64,000 nucleotides of DNA from Cohnella baijiui (GCF_020731285.1 NZ_JAJFOW010000030.1:1-64000), one strand, 5' to 3'; shown: positions 1-9,148, numbered from the stretch's first letter. The notes: generated from the sequence alone by a model not told the origin. Numbers and translations: made by a program.

Positions 1-63
1 TTGGGGTGATTGGGGTGATTGGGGTGATTGGGGTGATTGGGGTGATTGGGGTGATTGGGGTGA
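1..63. repeat. 9-bp tandem repeat, seven copies
   Basis: The unit ttggggtga is repeated seven times without a mismatch and runs into the left window edge, so the true copy number may be higher. It is followed by one extra tga. No ORF depends on it. The exact identity of copies suggests recent slippage and a length that may vary between strains. Confidence 0.9.
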
Positions 64-285
64 TGATGGGCGCGATGGGTGCAGCTTATTTTAACGGTTG
101 CCACAGAGGCTATCATTGGTAATATTAGCTTTTAAAAATTCTAACGGTTCTGAGCGACGCTATTTGAACAAAATAAGATAGATTTGGTGAATAATCTACC
201 GAATAAGCTCGTCAGCAACCGTTAGAATGAATATTGTAGCATTTCGAGCAAAATAAGCGCTGTTGTACCCGTTAGAGTTTTCCGA
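64..285. repeat. AT-rich intergenic stretch with inverted short repeats
   Basis: No gene is visible here. The stretch is much more AT-rich than the coding regions. The motif ttctaacggtt near 138-148 is repeated inverted as aaccgttagaa near 218-228. Related taacggtt/cccgttaga words recur near 93 and 268, and aaaataag occurs twice. This looks like a decayed intergenic repeat family. No transcriptional signal could be assigned. Confidence 0.5.
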
Positions 286-469
286 CCGCGGAACGAACCC
301 TAATCGAGGTTCATCACCCCCTTGGCATGTTCCACCAAACAACAAAAAACCACGTCCGAACGGACGTGGTAGGTGGTCGTTTGTTTGGTGGAGCCATATC
401 GGGGCATATCGATATCTTCATTAAAGTTGCTGCCGAAGTATATCCATGGAAGCAGAGCGCAACGGTGAA
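286..469. repeat. Dispersed repeat, copy A of the tRNA-end palindrome family
   Basis: This stretch is near-identical to the 220-bp repeats found at 13.86-14.38 kb. It contains a perfect terminator stem at 350-369, enclosed by a longer inverted repeat (ccaccaaacaa ... ttgtttggtgg). Both outer arms resemble tRNA 3' ends pointing inwards: a T-arm-like ggggttc-type stem-loop followed by ...ccacca on one side, and ggctccacca on the other strand. See the copies at 13861-14379. Confidence 0.75.
343..369 (-). terminator. Rho-independent terminator of the alpha-mannosidase operon
   Basis: On the minus strand a perfect 8-bp stem (ccacgtcc/ggacgtgg) with a 4-nt loop is followed by a run of six T. It lies about 130 bp past the stop of the GH38 gene, with no gene between, so it is the likely end of the operon. 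It is also the core of repeat copy A. Confidence 0.75.
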
Positions 470-501
470 CCATTTCCAACATCTTCCTCCCTGCAAAAAC
501 T

Positions 502-3225
502 TCAGTTCCGTTCCGTTTCCACGAACAGGGTTACGAATTTTTTGGGTGACAGATCGATTTCGATATCGGCGGATTCCGGCGTTATGCTGAGCGGAATCGT
601 CGACAGTTGCTTACCTGTTACCGATCCGGCCTGCACGCTCTTGACCGGCATCCGAATCTTCACGACTGTGCGGACGGACGCCTCCCTCAAGTTAACAAGC
701 CGCAGCTCGAAGCCGTCGCTGCCATCCGTCATTGGACGAATGGACGAAACATATACCTGAGAGGAATCGACTTCCAGCCAGCTGCGTTTGCTGGGGAGCT
801 TAGCTCCCGCGGCCGTCTCGCCTGCATCGAGCCGGCAAGAGAGCGCCGGAACCGCATGCTCGTCCGCAATCCGCCAAGGGACGATGGCAGCAGCTGCCGA
901 TCCGATCGTGAGTGAATAATCGAAAACGAGCTTACGCAGCACTTGCGCACCTTCTGCCGGCAAACCAGGCCCCGCCCGATTGCTGGTGCTCATCCCGCGG
1001 TCTGCTCTCGCCATATGAGATACTGCTCGGAACATGGTGATCGCGAGCGTCCCTTCTCCCGTCTGCGAATCACCGTCCGCCACCCATTCGTATTCGTGAA
1101 GCCCCTGCGCCGTCAGAACGAATCTTCCGCATGGCCCGTCCGCATAGACGAACTGTTGGAACGGGAATGTCGTCGGCTCGTTCTCGAACCATGATTCGGC
1201 ATTCGGCTGCCGCACGTTCTCGCTCCTGGCGACAATGTCGAATGCGCCTCCCGCGAGTACGGGAGTTGCCCCCTTCGCCATTCGGAACAACAGCCGGACG
1301 CGATGATCACGAGCCGGATTGTCGATTTCCGTTCGAAACGCCGCTGTACGGGAACCCGCGGACAACATCACATGCGTCGTTATCGTCATCGTCACCATCT
1401 CCCGGCTTCTCCCTTTGCCGTCAGGCCGAAGCTCCTTTGGCACGCTGAGTGCAGTCACAAGGGTCATCCGGCATTGGATGTCCGTTTCACCTGCCGTACT
1501 CACACTTTGGACAGAGCAGGAAACGATTTTCTCGTCCAGAATTGGCCGTGAGTAGGTATATCCGTCGCCTGCGTCTCCTCCATCTTCGAACCAGTGCAGT
1601 CCCCGCCAAACTTCTCCAGACTTCAGGTCCGTCCATGTCAGGCTGCCGTCGGCTTCCACTTCGATACGGACAAATTCGTTCGCAATGAATTTACGCGCCG
1701 TTAATTCCGGCAACGATGCAAGACGCGGTACCGAACTCAGTTCAACCGCAAGCAGTTGATAACCGAACGCGGGCATATTGTCGACGCGGATTCGGGCGGT
1801 ATGCCGATATGTCTCGGCTTTGCCGAGCGGATACCGACCCGAGTAGGGCTGAATCGGACAGACCGGCTTGAACGAGACGATTTCGCCAATTGTCTCGTCG
1901 CCTGCCTCGTTCCGCACGCGAACCGACCGGTACACGGTTAAATCGTCGCTGTCCAGTTCAATATCGACAACCGCGTCCCTGCGCCATGGCAGCGGGTTGT
2001 ACACCATGACGGGAATCGCCCCGGACGGAACCCATGACAATTCTATGCGCCCGGCCACCCTGTGCAGGCTCTCCAGCACAAGCTGGCGGCCGATTTGTCC
2101 GGCTTTCAAGAACCGAGTTTCCATTTCGTCGTGCACCTCGTCGGCACTGCAGCCGCAGATACTGTCGTGAGGATGGTTTTGCAGAATCAACCGCCACGCT
2201 TCGCGAACGAAGGCGGCGTCATTCTCGCCCCATAGCGAGTAAGTAATCGCTTGCAGAGGCTCCACGCTTTTTTCCAGTAGGGTCTGCATTTCCGCGTTCT
2301 GCTGCTTTAGATAGACTCGCGATGACAGTACCCCGGGCAAAATGGCGTTGATGCATCCGTCCGGCTGATGATTGGTGCTGCGGAACTCGCCCGCCAGAAC
2401 GGGAAGGCTTGACTTTTCCGCACTTTCGTTTCCTACCGATTCGCGAATGTAGTCCTCGATCGTCGTCTGAGTGATCGGAACGTTCTCTGACCGGTTCCAG
2501 TGATCGACGATCGCCTGCACGTTTCGTTGAGGCTCCAGGTGATCGAATCCGTTCATCAGCAACACGTGGCCGGTCATCGTTCGCTCTCCGATTGTCACAG
2601 CCAATTCGCGAATGCGATCCGCTGCTTCGGAGGGATTTTCCGGCAGACTCATCGCGCTCGTATAACCGTATAGATGCGGGAGGTGAATCGTCAACACCTT
2701 GTCTCCGCTCGGCGCTTCCCACCAGAATTCGGAGGGATTGCTGCCCGGCGAGCCGTTTAATCCTCTCCAGATCAAGGCGTGGTTCAACCCATATTGCTTC
2801 AGGATTTGCGGCATTTGACCGATGTGGCCGAACGTATCCGGCAAATAGCCGACTTTCATCGTCTCTCCGAAGCCGGCAGCCAATCGGCTGCCTTCCTCCA
2901 GATTACGGATGATCGACTCGCCGCTAACTAAATATTCGTCCACCAACACGTACCAAGGACCAATGGTAAGCCGGCCGCTGCGGACGAGTCGTTCAAGACG
3001 GTCCTTTTTTTCCGGGCGAATGGCCAAATAATCTTCCAAGATGATCATCTGGCCGTCCAGATGAAATCGATAGTCGGGTTCCCGCTCCATCGTCTCGACC
3101 AGACGGTCCATCAAACCGACCAGCCGGTAGCGGAACACTTCAAACGGGAGATACCATTCCCTATCCCAATGGGTGTGCGTCACCAAATGCAGCTTCTTCA
3201 GGTAGTCCAATCTTCCTTCTCCCAT
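502..3225 (-). CDS. Alpha-mannosidase, glycoside hydrolase family 38
   Basis: This 907-residue protein is a cytoplasmic GH38 enzyme; no signal peptide is visible. Family GH38 hydrolyses alpha-mannosides with a zinc ion and a retaining mechanism. The N-terminal HTHWDREW motif supplies zinc ligands (H19, D21), the YLPDTFGH motif holds the expected nucleophile D130, and a NHPHDSICGC motif near residue 350 supplies the distal zinc His. The length is normal for the bacterial mannosylglycerate hydrolase-like branch. A GGAGG site precedes the start. It is the last gene of an operon with a sugar ABC importer and a LacI regulator, so it probably processes imported manno-oligosaccharides or glycosylated compatible solutes. 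The exact substrate cannot be read from sequence. Confidence 0.93.
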   Translation of the reverse strand: MGEGRLDYLKKLHLVTHTHWDREWYLPFEVFRYRLVGLMDRLVETMEREPDYRFHLDGQMIILEDYLAIRPEKKDRLERLVRSGRLTIGPWYVLVDEYLVSGESIIRNLEEGSRLAAGFGETMKVGYLPDTFGHIGQMPQILKQYGLNHALIWRGLNGSPGSNPSEFWWEAPSGDKVLTIHLPHLYGYTSAMSLPENPSEAADRIRELAVTIGERTMTGHVLLMNGFDHLEPQRNVQAIVDHWNRSENVPITQTTIEDYIRESVGNESAEKSSLPVLAGEFRSTNHQPDGCINAILPGVLSSRVYLKQQNAEMQTLLEKSVEPLQAITYSLWGENDAAFVREAWRLILQNHPHDSICGCSADEVHDEMETRFLKAGQIGRQLVLESLHRVAGRIELSWVPSGAIPVMVYNPLPWRRDAVVDIELDSDDLTVYRSVRVRNEAGDETIGEIVSFKPVCPIQPYSGRYPLGKAETYRHTARIRVDNMPAFGYQLLAVELSSVPRLASLPELTARKFIANEFVRIEVEADGSLTWTDLKSGEVWRGLHWFEDGGDAGDGYTYSRPILDEKIVSCSVQSVSTAGETDIQCRMTLVTALSVPKELRPDGKGRSREMVTMTITTHVMLSAGSRTAAFRTEIDNPARDHRVRLLFRMAKGATPVLAGGAFDIVARSENVRQPNAESWFENEPTTFPFQQFVYADGPCGRFVLTAQGLHEYEWVADGDSQTGEGTLAITMFRAVSHMARADRGMSTSNRAGPGLPAEGAQVLRKLVFDYSLTIGSAAAAIVPWRIADEHAVPALSCRLDAGETAAGAKLPSKRSWLEVDSSQVYVSSIRPMTDGSDGFELRLVNLREASVRTVVKIRMPVKSVQAGSVTGKQLSTIPLSITPESADIEIDLSPKKFVTLFVETERN

Positions 3226-3251
3226 CCTTCGAGTCCCTCCATTTATCTCTC

Positions 3252-4076
3252 CTAGGCCTTGATTGCTCCAGACGTCATTCCTTGAACGAAATACTTCATC
3301 GTGAACCCGAACAGAATCATGAGGGGAATCGTACCAAGCGTCATTCCCGCAAACATTTTGCCATATAAAATTTGCTGCTGATCCATGAACCGAAAAAGTC
3401 CAACGGTTAGTGTCATATGCTTCTGATCCGGCAATACGAGCAGCGGCCAGATGAAATCGTTCCAGGAATTCAAGATGTTAAGGAGCGCCATCGACAGAAT
3501 GATCGGTAGCGCAAACGGCACGCATAATTGGAAGAACATCCGAACTTCACCGCTGCCGTCGATTCGCATGCTTTCAAATAGTTCCTTGGGAATTTCCTCG
3601 AAAAAGGTACGGAGCACGAAGGTGATGACCAATTGCCCCGACGCGATGTAAGGAAGAATCGCCGCCCATGGGCTATTCATCAAGCCCAATTTCGTCACCA
3701 GAACAAACTGAGGAACCAGCATGAGTACACCTGGAATCATGAGAAACGCCAGATTAATACCAAAAAGCAAGTTTTTAAAAGGAAATCGGAACCGGGCGTA
3801 GACGTAGGCGCTTAAGCACGATACGAAAACGGCGCCGATCGCAGCCGTTCCCGAAATGTAGGTAGAATTGAGCAAGTAGGTCTTTACTTTGGCAAAAGCT
3901 TCCGAATAATATTCGAATTGCGGATCTCCCGGAAATCCGAAAAAGTTCGTTTGTAGTTCGAAGTTCGTCTTCAGCGAAGAGACGAGCATGAAATAAAGCG
4001 GAAATATCGTAAAAAATAATAAGATGGCGAGTACGACAATAAGCGCGTAACGAAATCTTGCAGATTGTGCTTTCAT
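3252..4076 (-). CDS. Sugar ABC transporter permease (MalG/UgpE type)
   Basis: This 274-residue inner-membrane permease of the carbohydrate uptake transporter-1 family has about six predicted membrane segments, the first at residues 10-30. The EAA loop that docks the ATPase is visible as EIPKELFESMRIDGSGEVRMFF followed by a conserved P. It lies 15 bp after its partner permease and just before the alpha-mannosidase. No ATPase gene lies in the operon. As in many Firmicutes CUT1 systems, a shared MsmX-like ATPase encoded elsewhere probably energises it (inference). Confidence 0.93.
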   Translation of the reverse strand: MKAQSARFRYALIVVLAILLFFTIFPLYFMLVSSLKTNFELQTNFFGFPGDPQFEYYSEAFAKVKTYLLNSTYISGTAAIGAVFVSCLSAYVYARFRFPFKNLLFGINLAFLMIPGVLMLVPQFVLVTKLGLMNSPWAAILPYIASGQLVITFVLRTFFEEIPKELFESMRIDGSGEVRMFFQLCVPFALPIILSMALLNILNSWNDFIWPLLVLPDQKHMTLTVGLFRFMDQQQILYGKMFAGMTLGTIPLMILFGFTMKYFVQGMTSGAIKA

Positions 4077-4091
4077 GGTTGTTCTCGCCCC

Positions 4092-4991
4092 CTAGGACTG
4101 TTCCCGCATAAAACGCATATTTAAGAACGTAAGCAGCATAATGATCAAGAATAAGATAACGCCAATCGCCGAACCGATGCCGAGTTGCCCGTAACTGAAC
4201 GCATTATTGTACATAAACAGGCCTGGAACCGTCGTATCGTATCCCGGTCCACCTTTGGTCATAATCATTTGGTCGCTGAATTGCTGAATGCCGCCGACCA
4301 AGACAAGAATGGTCGTTAGCCGAAGTTGAGGCAGGATCATCGGAAAATCCACTTTCGTAAACAGCTTCCAACGAGAGGCGCCATCCATAACCGCGGCCTC
4401 CTTCACCGATTCGTCGATCGCCTGAAATCCCGCCAAATAAATCAGAAAACCCATGCCGCTGATCCAAGGAAATCCCTTCATCAAGATGGAACCGATTGCG
4501 CTGGCCTGGTTCTGACCAAGCCACACCATCGTCCAACTCTCCAGACCGATTGAACTTAAGATATGATTTAGCATCCCATAGTTAGGTTCATAGAAGAACA
4601 GCCAGAACAGCGTTATCACCATGCCGGGGACGACCATCGGCACCGTGAACGCGGCCTTGGCGATCGCACCGATTCTGCCGTTTCCCAGTAAATAAATAAG
4701 GTACGCACCAATGATAGATGCGCCTTGAAAGATAACGAGTGCCCACATCACGAACACCAATAGCACGGCAAATGATTTTCTGAAAACCGGATCCCCGAGA
4801 ACCTGTACGTAATTTGCAAATCCCACGTACTCCGGATGCAAGTAATTCCGCATATTCCAGTCCAGGAAAGACATGCGGAACGCTTCCCAAGCAGGATAGA
4901 CGAGAAACAGGCCGATAAAGAAAAATCCAGGCAATAAACACATGTAGACAAGTCCATTTTTCCTGATCAATCCTAGACGCATGTCGTTCAC
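4092..4991 (-). CDS. Sugar ABC transporter permease (MalF/UgpA type)
   Basis: This 299-residue permease has six membrane segments and a canonical EAA motif, AIDESVKEAAVMDGASRWKLF, close to the C-terminal third. It pairs with the downstream MalG-type permease, from which it is separated by 15 bp. The solute-binding protein gene lies 71 bp upstream. The set is a complete CUT1 importer apart from the ATPase. The substrate is probably an oligosaccharide, given the linked alpha-mannosidase. Confidence 0.93.
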   Translation of the reverse strand: MNDMRLGLIRKNGLVYMCLLPGFFFIGLFLVYPAWEAFRMSFLDWNMRNYLHPEYVGFANYVQVLGDPVFRKSFAVLLVFVMWALVIFQGASIIGAYLIYLLGNGRIGAIAKAAFTVPMVVPGMVITLFWLFFYEPNYGMLNHILSSIGLESWTMVWLGQNQASAIGSILMKGFPWISGMGFLIYLAGFQAIDESVKEAAVMDGASRWKLFTKVDFPMILPQLRLTTILVLVGGIQQFSDQMIMTKGGPGYDTTVPGLFMYNNAFSYGQLGIGSAIGVILFLIIMLLTFLNMRFMREQS

Positions 4992-5062
4992 CTCTCCGTC
5001 TTTGCGACGATCAGGCAGAGATGCTTTCGCACCCTTGCCTGATTGTCAACAGAAATTTGCCG

Positions 5063-6520
5063 TCAACCATCCAAATTCCATTCCGGATGTGCCTTTATCG
5101 CATCGTTCACGTACTTATCGATATCTTTGGACTCGGATTTCACAACTTGATCGGGAGTTAGTTTGCCGTCGAGCAACTGTTGCTTCATCTTAAAGTAACC
5201 GTCCTTTTGTTCGGCTGTAAAGTTGACGACCGTATCGGTAAGCGGCTTCTTATCCGAACCAAAACCTTCCATGATCGGCGTCAACAACTCTGGAACTGGA
5301 ACGTTCTTGACAACCGGTATTTGATACAACCCGTCGGTCAAGATTTTGGCTCCGCCAATCGGGTCGGTCCAGAATCGAAGAAAATCGATGGCGGCGTCAA
5401 GCTTTCCGTTGTTTTTCGCATTGCGGGTCACGGTCAGCGACGGCGTTCCGCCCACAACATAATTGTGCCGTTCGGTATCGCCGAGAGAAGAATAGCCTTG
5501 ATCCATGTAAGGAATTGGAGCGATACCGTAATTAACAGGGAATTTGCTTTGCAAATGCTGGTTTGGATACCAGCTGCCGTTCAGGGTCATGGCCGACTTG
5601 CCGTCGTTGAACAGCCCCTCAAACTCCCAGCTTGCCGTATTGAACCCTTTGTTTAAATACGGGGCCAAATCTTTTAGGAACTGCGGGAACGATTTCAGTT
5701 GCGGCGTATCTGCAGTAATCTTTCCGTTCTTAACTGCCGCAGCCCATTCGCTGAGCTCGATTTGTCCGGACTGGTTCGTATCCAGGTTCGACAACTCGGA
5801 ACGCCAAATCGTCTGGTTGATATCGTCCTCGAACCAACCGAGATTCCAGTCCATCGAATTTTGAATACTGAAGCCAACATAGCCTGCATCTGTCGCTTTT
5901 TTGGCAACTTCGAAAAAGTCGGTAATCGTGGCCGGCGGCTGCGTAACTCCGATCTTGGAGAAGATGTCCTTATTGTAGTATAAATTTACGGTTACCAATT
6001 GATCCGGCACGCCGTAAAGCTTCGGATTGGCGGCATCCGTCTTGTCGAGAGCGGAATCGATTACGCCATCGAGAAAGGAATCCTTCCATATGCCGCCCGT
6101 GAACGGACTATTCTCTTCCAAGGAAGGCAAGAGGTCAACGATCCAACCATTCTTAAACCAGTCTGCTTTGTTGCCATCCGATGTCATAATGATTTCCGGC
6201 TCCGTACCACCGACGAATTGGGTCTGAACCCAATTGTCGAATTGGCCGGCCGGAATATATTTGAATTCGACTGTATTCCCGGTTTTCTCTTTGTAAGCAT
6301 CAGCCATCTTCTGATAGGTTGGCCACGAAAACTCCCCTTGATTATAAGCAACGGTAATTGTTTGGGGTTTTTTCGACTCCGAAGCGGACGGAGCCGATGA
6401 GTCCATGGAGGAAGAGGATGCTCCGGCATTCGAGTCGTTACTTGAATCGTTATTGGAGCAAGCGGTTACAGTTCCAAGCGCCATCGTTAGAACCAGTGCT
6501 GCTGACCAAGCTCTTTTCAT
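5063..6520 (-). CDS. Sugar-binding lipoprotein of the ABC importer, with an EF-hand-like loop
   Basis: This 485-residue extracellular solute-binding protein has a lipoprotein signal ending in the lipobox VTAC, then a Ser/Asn/Ala-rich spacer. The start at 6520 is chosen because a RBS (AGAGGT) precedes it and the signal peptide begins there; a longer reading frame upstream has no signal sequence. Residues about 247-258 read DTNQSGQIELSE, a textbook 12-residue EF-hand calcium loop. Calcium loops are known in some sugar-binding proteins such as the galactose- and alginate-binding ones. It is the first transporter gene, 20 bp after the LacI gene. Confidence 0.92.
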   Translation of the reverse strand: MKRAWSAALVLTMALGTVTACSNNDSSNDSNAGASSSSMDSSAPSASESKKPQTITVAYNQGEFSWPTYQKMADAYKEKTGNTVEFKYIPAGQFDNWVQTQFVGGTEPEIIMTSDGNKADWFKNGWIVDLLPSLEENSPFTGGIWKDSFLDGVIDSALDKTDAANPKLYGVPDQLVTVNLYYNKDIFSKIGVTQPPATITDFFEVAKKATDAGYVGFSIQNSMDWNLGWFEDDINQTIWRSELSNLDTNQSGQIELSEWAAAVKNGKITADTPQLKSFPQFLKDLAPYLNKGFNTASWEFEGLFNDGKSAMTLNGSWYPNQHLQSKFPVNYGIAPIPYMDQGYSSLGDTERHNYVVGGTPSLTVTRNAKNNGKLDAAIDFLRFWTDPIGGAKILTDGLYQIPVVKNVPVPELLTPIMEGFGSDKKPLTDTVVNFTAEQKDGYFKMKQQLLDGKLTPDQVVKSESKDIDKYVNDAIKAHPEWNLDG

Positions 6521-6540
6521 AGCGTGACCTCTTTTCAATA

Positions 6541-7566
6541 TTAGTTGCATTTCGCGGTACTGCTGCATTCAACCAACCGGACAGGCAAAATCTGCCGCAG
6601 GGCTGGCATGTCTTGCTTCAAAATGCTGGAGATCATGTGATTAGAGGCCAAATGACCTAATTGCTCGTAGCCAGTCGCGATGTAAGTAAATTTGGGATGG
6701 GCAATGTCCCCCCAGCCATTGTGGGTAGCGCAGACGATCGATAAATTTCCCGGTACCGACATTCCTCGCTCTTCCGCCGCCCGGACAGCACCGAGTGCAA
6801 GAAGATCATCCGCCGACACGACTGCGGTAGGCGGGTCGGTCAGATCCAGAAGCTTCTCCATCTCCCAACGTGCGGAACCGAAGGTCAAATCGGTATGCGC
6901 GACATAAGCCTTCCCCGTCGGAATCCCTTTGTCCTCGTAAGCCTTCCGAAATCCGGCGAGAAGATCTTCGGAAAGTGTCAGGGACGGTGAAGCGCTCAGC
7001 AAGGCGACGGATCGATGCCCCAAATCCAGCAAATGGCGGGTAGCCATATAGGAAGCTTGAACATTGTCCACATCGACATAATGGACAAGCTCCAGATCAA
7101 ACGCCGGCCTGCCGATTAGAACGAATGGAATGCGGGATCCGATCAGCTCGACGATGTCTCGAGTTTTAATGGACGGCAGCGCAAGAATGAGTCCGCCAAC
7201 CTTTTTCTGGTAGTACAATTTTTTGAACAACCCGCTGAAGCCCTCTTCTTCCGGTGCGGCCGTAAACAGTTGGAACATAAAGTCGTTTTCCGCGCAATGC
7301 TGGCAAATGGAAGTTGAAATGACAGGGAAGAAGAGATTGTGACGCATCTGCTCCACTGTAAACGGCATGAACAGACCGATACTTCGTACCGACCGGTTTG
7401 CCAAGTTCCTTGCAGTGATGTTGGGGTGATAGTCCAGCATTCGTATCGCTCTCATGACCTTCTTCAGCGTCGTTGGATGCAGACTGTCAGGATCGTTGAG
7501 CGCCCGGGATACGGTTTGCCGGGAAACTCCTGCCAGCCTACCGACATCGTTGATCGTGCTTGCCAT
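6541..7566 (-). CDS. LacI-family transcriptional regulator of the mannosidase operon
   Basis: This 341-residue regulator has an N-terminal LacI helix-turn-helix (TINDVGRLAGVSRQTVSRAL), the hinge helix region (NPNITARNLAN-like) and a periplasmic-binding-protein-like effector domain from about residue 60. The start follows an AAAGGAA RBS. It is the first gene of the operon and is preceded by a consensus promoter with a perfect 16-bp palindrome, so it very likely represses itself and the downstream transport genes. It is clearly related to the neighbouring LacI gene at 7979-8998. The effector is probably a sugar from the imported glycan. Confidence 0.93.
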   Translation of the reverse strand: MASTINDVGRLAGVSRQTVSRALNDPDSLHPTTLKKVMRAIRMLDYHPNITARNLANRSVRSIGLFMPFTVEQMRHNLFFPVISTSICQHCAENDFMFQLFTAAPEEEGFSGLFKKLYYQKKVGGLILALPSIKTRDIVELIGSRIPFVLIGRPAFDLELVHYVDVDNVQASYMATRHLLDLGHRSVALLSASPSLTLSEDLLAGFRKAYEDKGIPTGKAYVAHTDLTFGSARWEMEKLLDLTDPPTAVVSADDLLALGAVRAAEERGMSVPGNLSIVCATHNGWGDIAHPKFTYIATGYEQLGHLASNHMISSILKQDMPALRQILPVRLVECSSTAKCN

Positions 7567-7593
7567 AAAAAAAATTCCTTTTTATGCGAATTC

Positions 7594-7642
7594 ATGTGAA
7601 CGTTCACATTTAGAGTATATGAAAGCTCTTTCTTGTTGTCAA
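7594..7642 (-). promoter_or_regulatory. Sigma-A promoter with LacI-type operator, mannosidase operon
   Basis: On the minus strand TTGACA (7637-7642) is 17 bp from TATACT (7614-7619). Four bases further lies the perfect palindrome atgtgaacgttcacat (7594-7609), which covers the expected transcription start. The same layout recurs before the secreted gene at 13171. Confidence 0.85.
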
Positions 7643-7883
7643 CATTTTGGGACATTTTTTGGATGGAAGCCGCCCGCAGCAGAAAGAGTACCCATAGGGG
7701 GCACAATTTTTTGCATTATTGTTCCTTAATACAGCGATTTGCTCGCCGGGTGAATGTATACATCTGAACAGAAGAGCGGAATCCACTGTGCCGGACGACG
7801 CCAAGTTACCGTTCACATTTATCTTGGCACAATCCGATCGCCGCTTCATGGAGCGCGAGTGCCTCATCGTTTGGAAAACATAA
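7643..7883. other. Intergenic stretch without a gene
   Basis: No coding signal is convincing here. It holds a half operator (gttcacat) at about 7810-7817, matching one arm of the LacI palindrome, and a 10-bp palindrome atgtatacat near 7754-7763. It separates the promoter of one LacI gene from the terminator of the other. Confidence 0.4.
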
Positions 7884-7931
7884 GACCGCTTTGCAATACC
7901 CATTGTTTGTAAGGGTACTGCAAAAGCGGTC
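7884..7931 (-). terminator. Terminator after the second LacI gene
   Basis: A long stem, gaccgctttgca.../...gcaaaagcggtc, with an AC-rich loop is followed on the minus strand by TTATGTTTT. It begins 48 bp past the stop of the LacI gene at 7979. Confidence 0.7.
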
Positions 7932-7978
7932 CGAATCCCAATATGAAGACATTAGAAATACATACCGACTCATCGCCT

Positions 7979-8998
7979 TTACAATGCCTTGCAACTGCCC
8001 CCTTGTACGAGCCGAACGGGAAGCACTTGCTTATATGCGGCCTCTGTCCGCCCTTCGATCAACTCCATCATAAACGCAGCGGACAGCACACCTAGCTTTT
8101 CGAATCCGGTATCCACATAGGTCAGATCCGGCCGCATCAATTCGCCCCATCCGTTCTTAGCGGCACTCACCAAGGATAGGTCGTTCGGGATTCCCAAGCT
8201 AAGCTGATCGGCCGCTTTGGAGACGCCGATCGCCATCAGATCGTCCGTCGTGAATATGGCGGTCGGCCGCTGCGGATCAGATAGAAGCTTGAGGGACTCT
8301 TCAAAGCCCGACTCCAACGTCAGATCGGTATGGATCTCTATAATATCGGTAGGCGACTGTCCGATTTCGAGGTAGGCACGGTGCATGCCTTTTCTCAAAT
8401 CCTCAGAAAGCGTCATGAACGGCGGCGCATTGAGAAAACCGATCCTGCGGTGTCCGAGCTGCAACAAATAGCTTGTGGCTTGATAAGCCGCATCCACGTT
8501 GTCCACATCCACATAATGAATCTGCTCCAGATCGATCCCCGGGCGGCCAACCAGAATAAACGGAATGTGGGCCGATAGCAGGTCAACGATCTCATTGTTG
8601 TTAACAGTAGGGCATGTCAATATTAGCCCACCCACCCTCTTCTCCCGATACAGCTTTTTAAACAAGTCGCTGTAGCTTTCCTTTTGCACGGAAGTGAAGA
8701 GCTGCAGCACAAAATCATTTTCCGCGCAGAAATGGCAGATCGTCGCGGACAACGTGGAGAAAAACAAGTTTTGCCTGACTTGGCTCGCGCCGAAAGGCAT
8801 AAACAAACCGACCGACCTCACCGAATTGTTGGCCAAATTTCGTGCCGTTACATTGGGGTGGTAGTCGAGCAATTCGATCGCTTTTTTGACTTTAGCAAGC
8901 GTTTCGGGATGAAGCAGGCCCGGTTGGTTTACCGCCCTCGACACGGTTTGCCGAGACACACCGGCCAGCTTTGCCACGTCATTTATCGTACTGGTCAC
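7979..8998 (-). CDS. LacI-family transcriptional regulator, paralogue
   Basis: This 339-residue regulator has the LacI helix-turn-helix (TINDVAKLAGVSRQTVSRAV) and a sugar-binding-type effector domain. It is similar to the product of 6541-7566 over its whole length, including the stretches NLANxSVRSxGLFMPF and FFSTLSATICHFCAENDF, so the two arose by duplication. The start is GTG with an AAGGAG RBS. It stands alone between its own promoter and terminator. Its DNA-reading helix is nearly identical to that of the neighbour, yet its own promoter carries a different candidate operator. Confidence 0.92.
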   Translation of the reverse strand: MTSTINDVAKLAGVSRQTVSRAVNQPGLLHPETLAKVKKAIELLDYHPNVTARNLANNSVRSVGLFMPFGASQVRQNLFFSTLSATICHFCAENDFVLQLFTSVQKESYSDLFKKLYREKRVGGLILTCPTVNNNEIVDLLSAHIPFILVGRPGIDLEQIHYVDVDNVDAAYQATSYLLQLGHRRIGFLNAPPFMTLSEDLRKGMHRAYLEIGQSPTDIIEIHTDLTLESGFEESLKLLSDPQRPTAIFTTDDLMAIGVSKAADQLSLGIPNDLSLVSAAKNGWGELMRPDLTYVDTGFEKLGVLSAAFMMELIEGRTEAAYKQVLPVRLVQGGSCKAL

Positions 8999-9023
8999 GA
9001 GAGAGGACTCCTTAACCTAAGCG

Positions 9024-9069
9024 GATTGTTATCCTTTTCAGGGTAGCCCTATCGTGCCGCATTTGTCAA
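9024..9069 (-). promoter_or_regulatory. Candidate promoter and operator of the second LacI gene
   Basis: On the minus strand TTGACA (9064-9069) is 18 bp from TACCCT (9040-9045), followed by GGATAACAATCC, a partial palindrome in the position an autoregulatory operator would take. The 13-mer gattgttatcctt is repeated at 9144-9156, at the stop codon of the next gene. Confidence 0.5.
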
Positions 9070-9148
9070 TATTTGTGGCTGCTTGCATAGGCCCGGATAA
9101 TGCTGGCTTTCGAACTTCCATTGCGGTTCTCCCTCGAAGCTCCGATTG

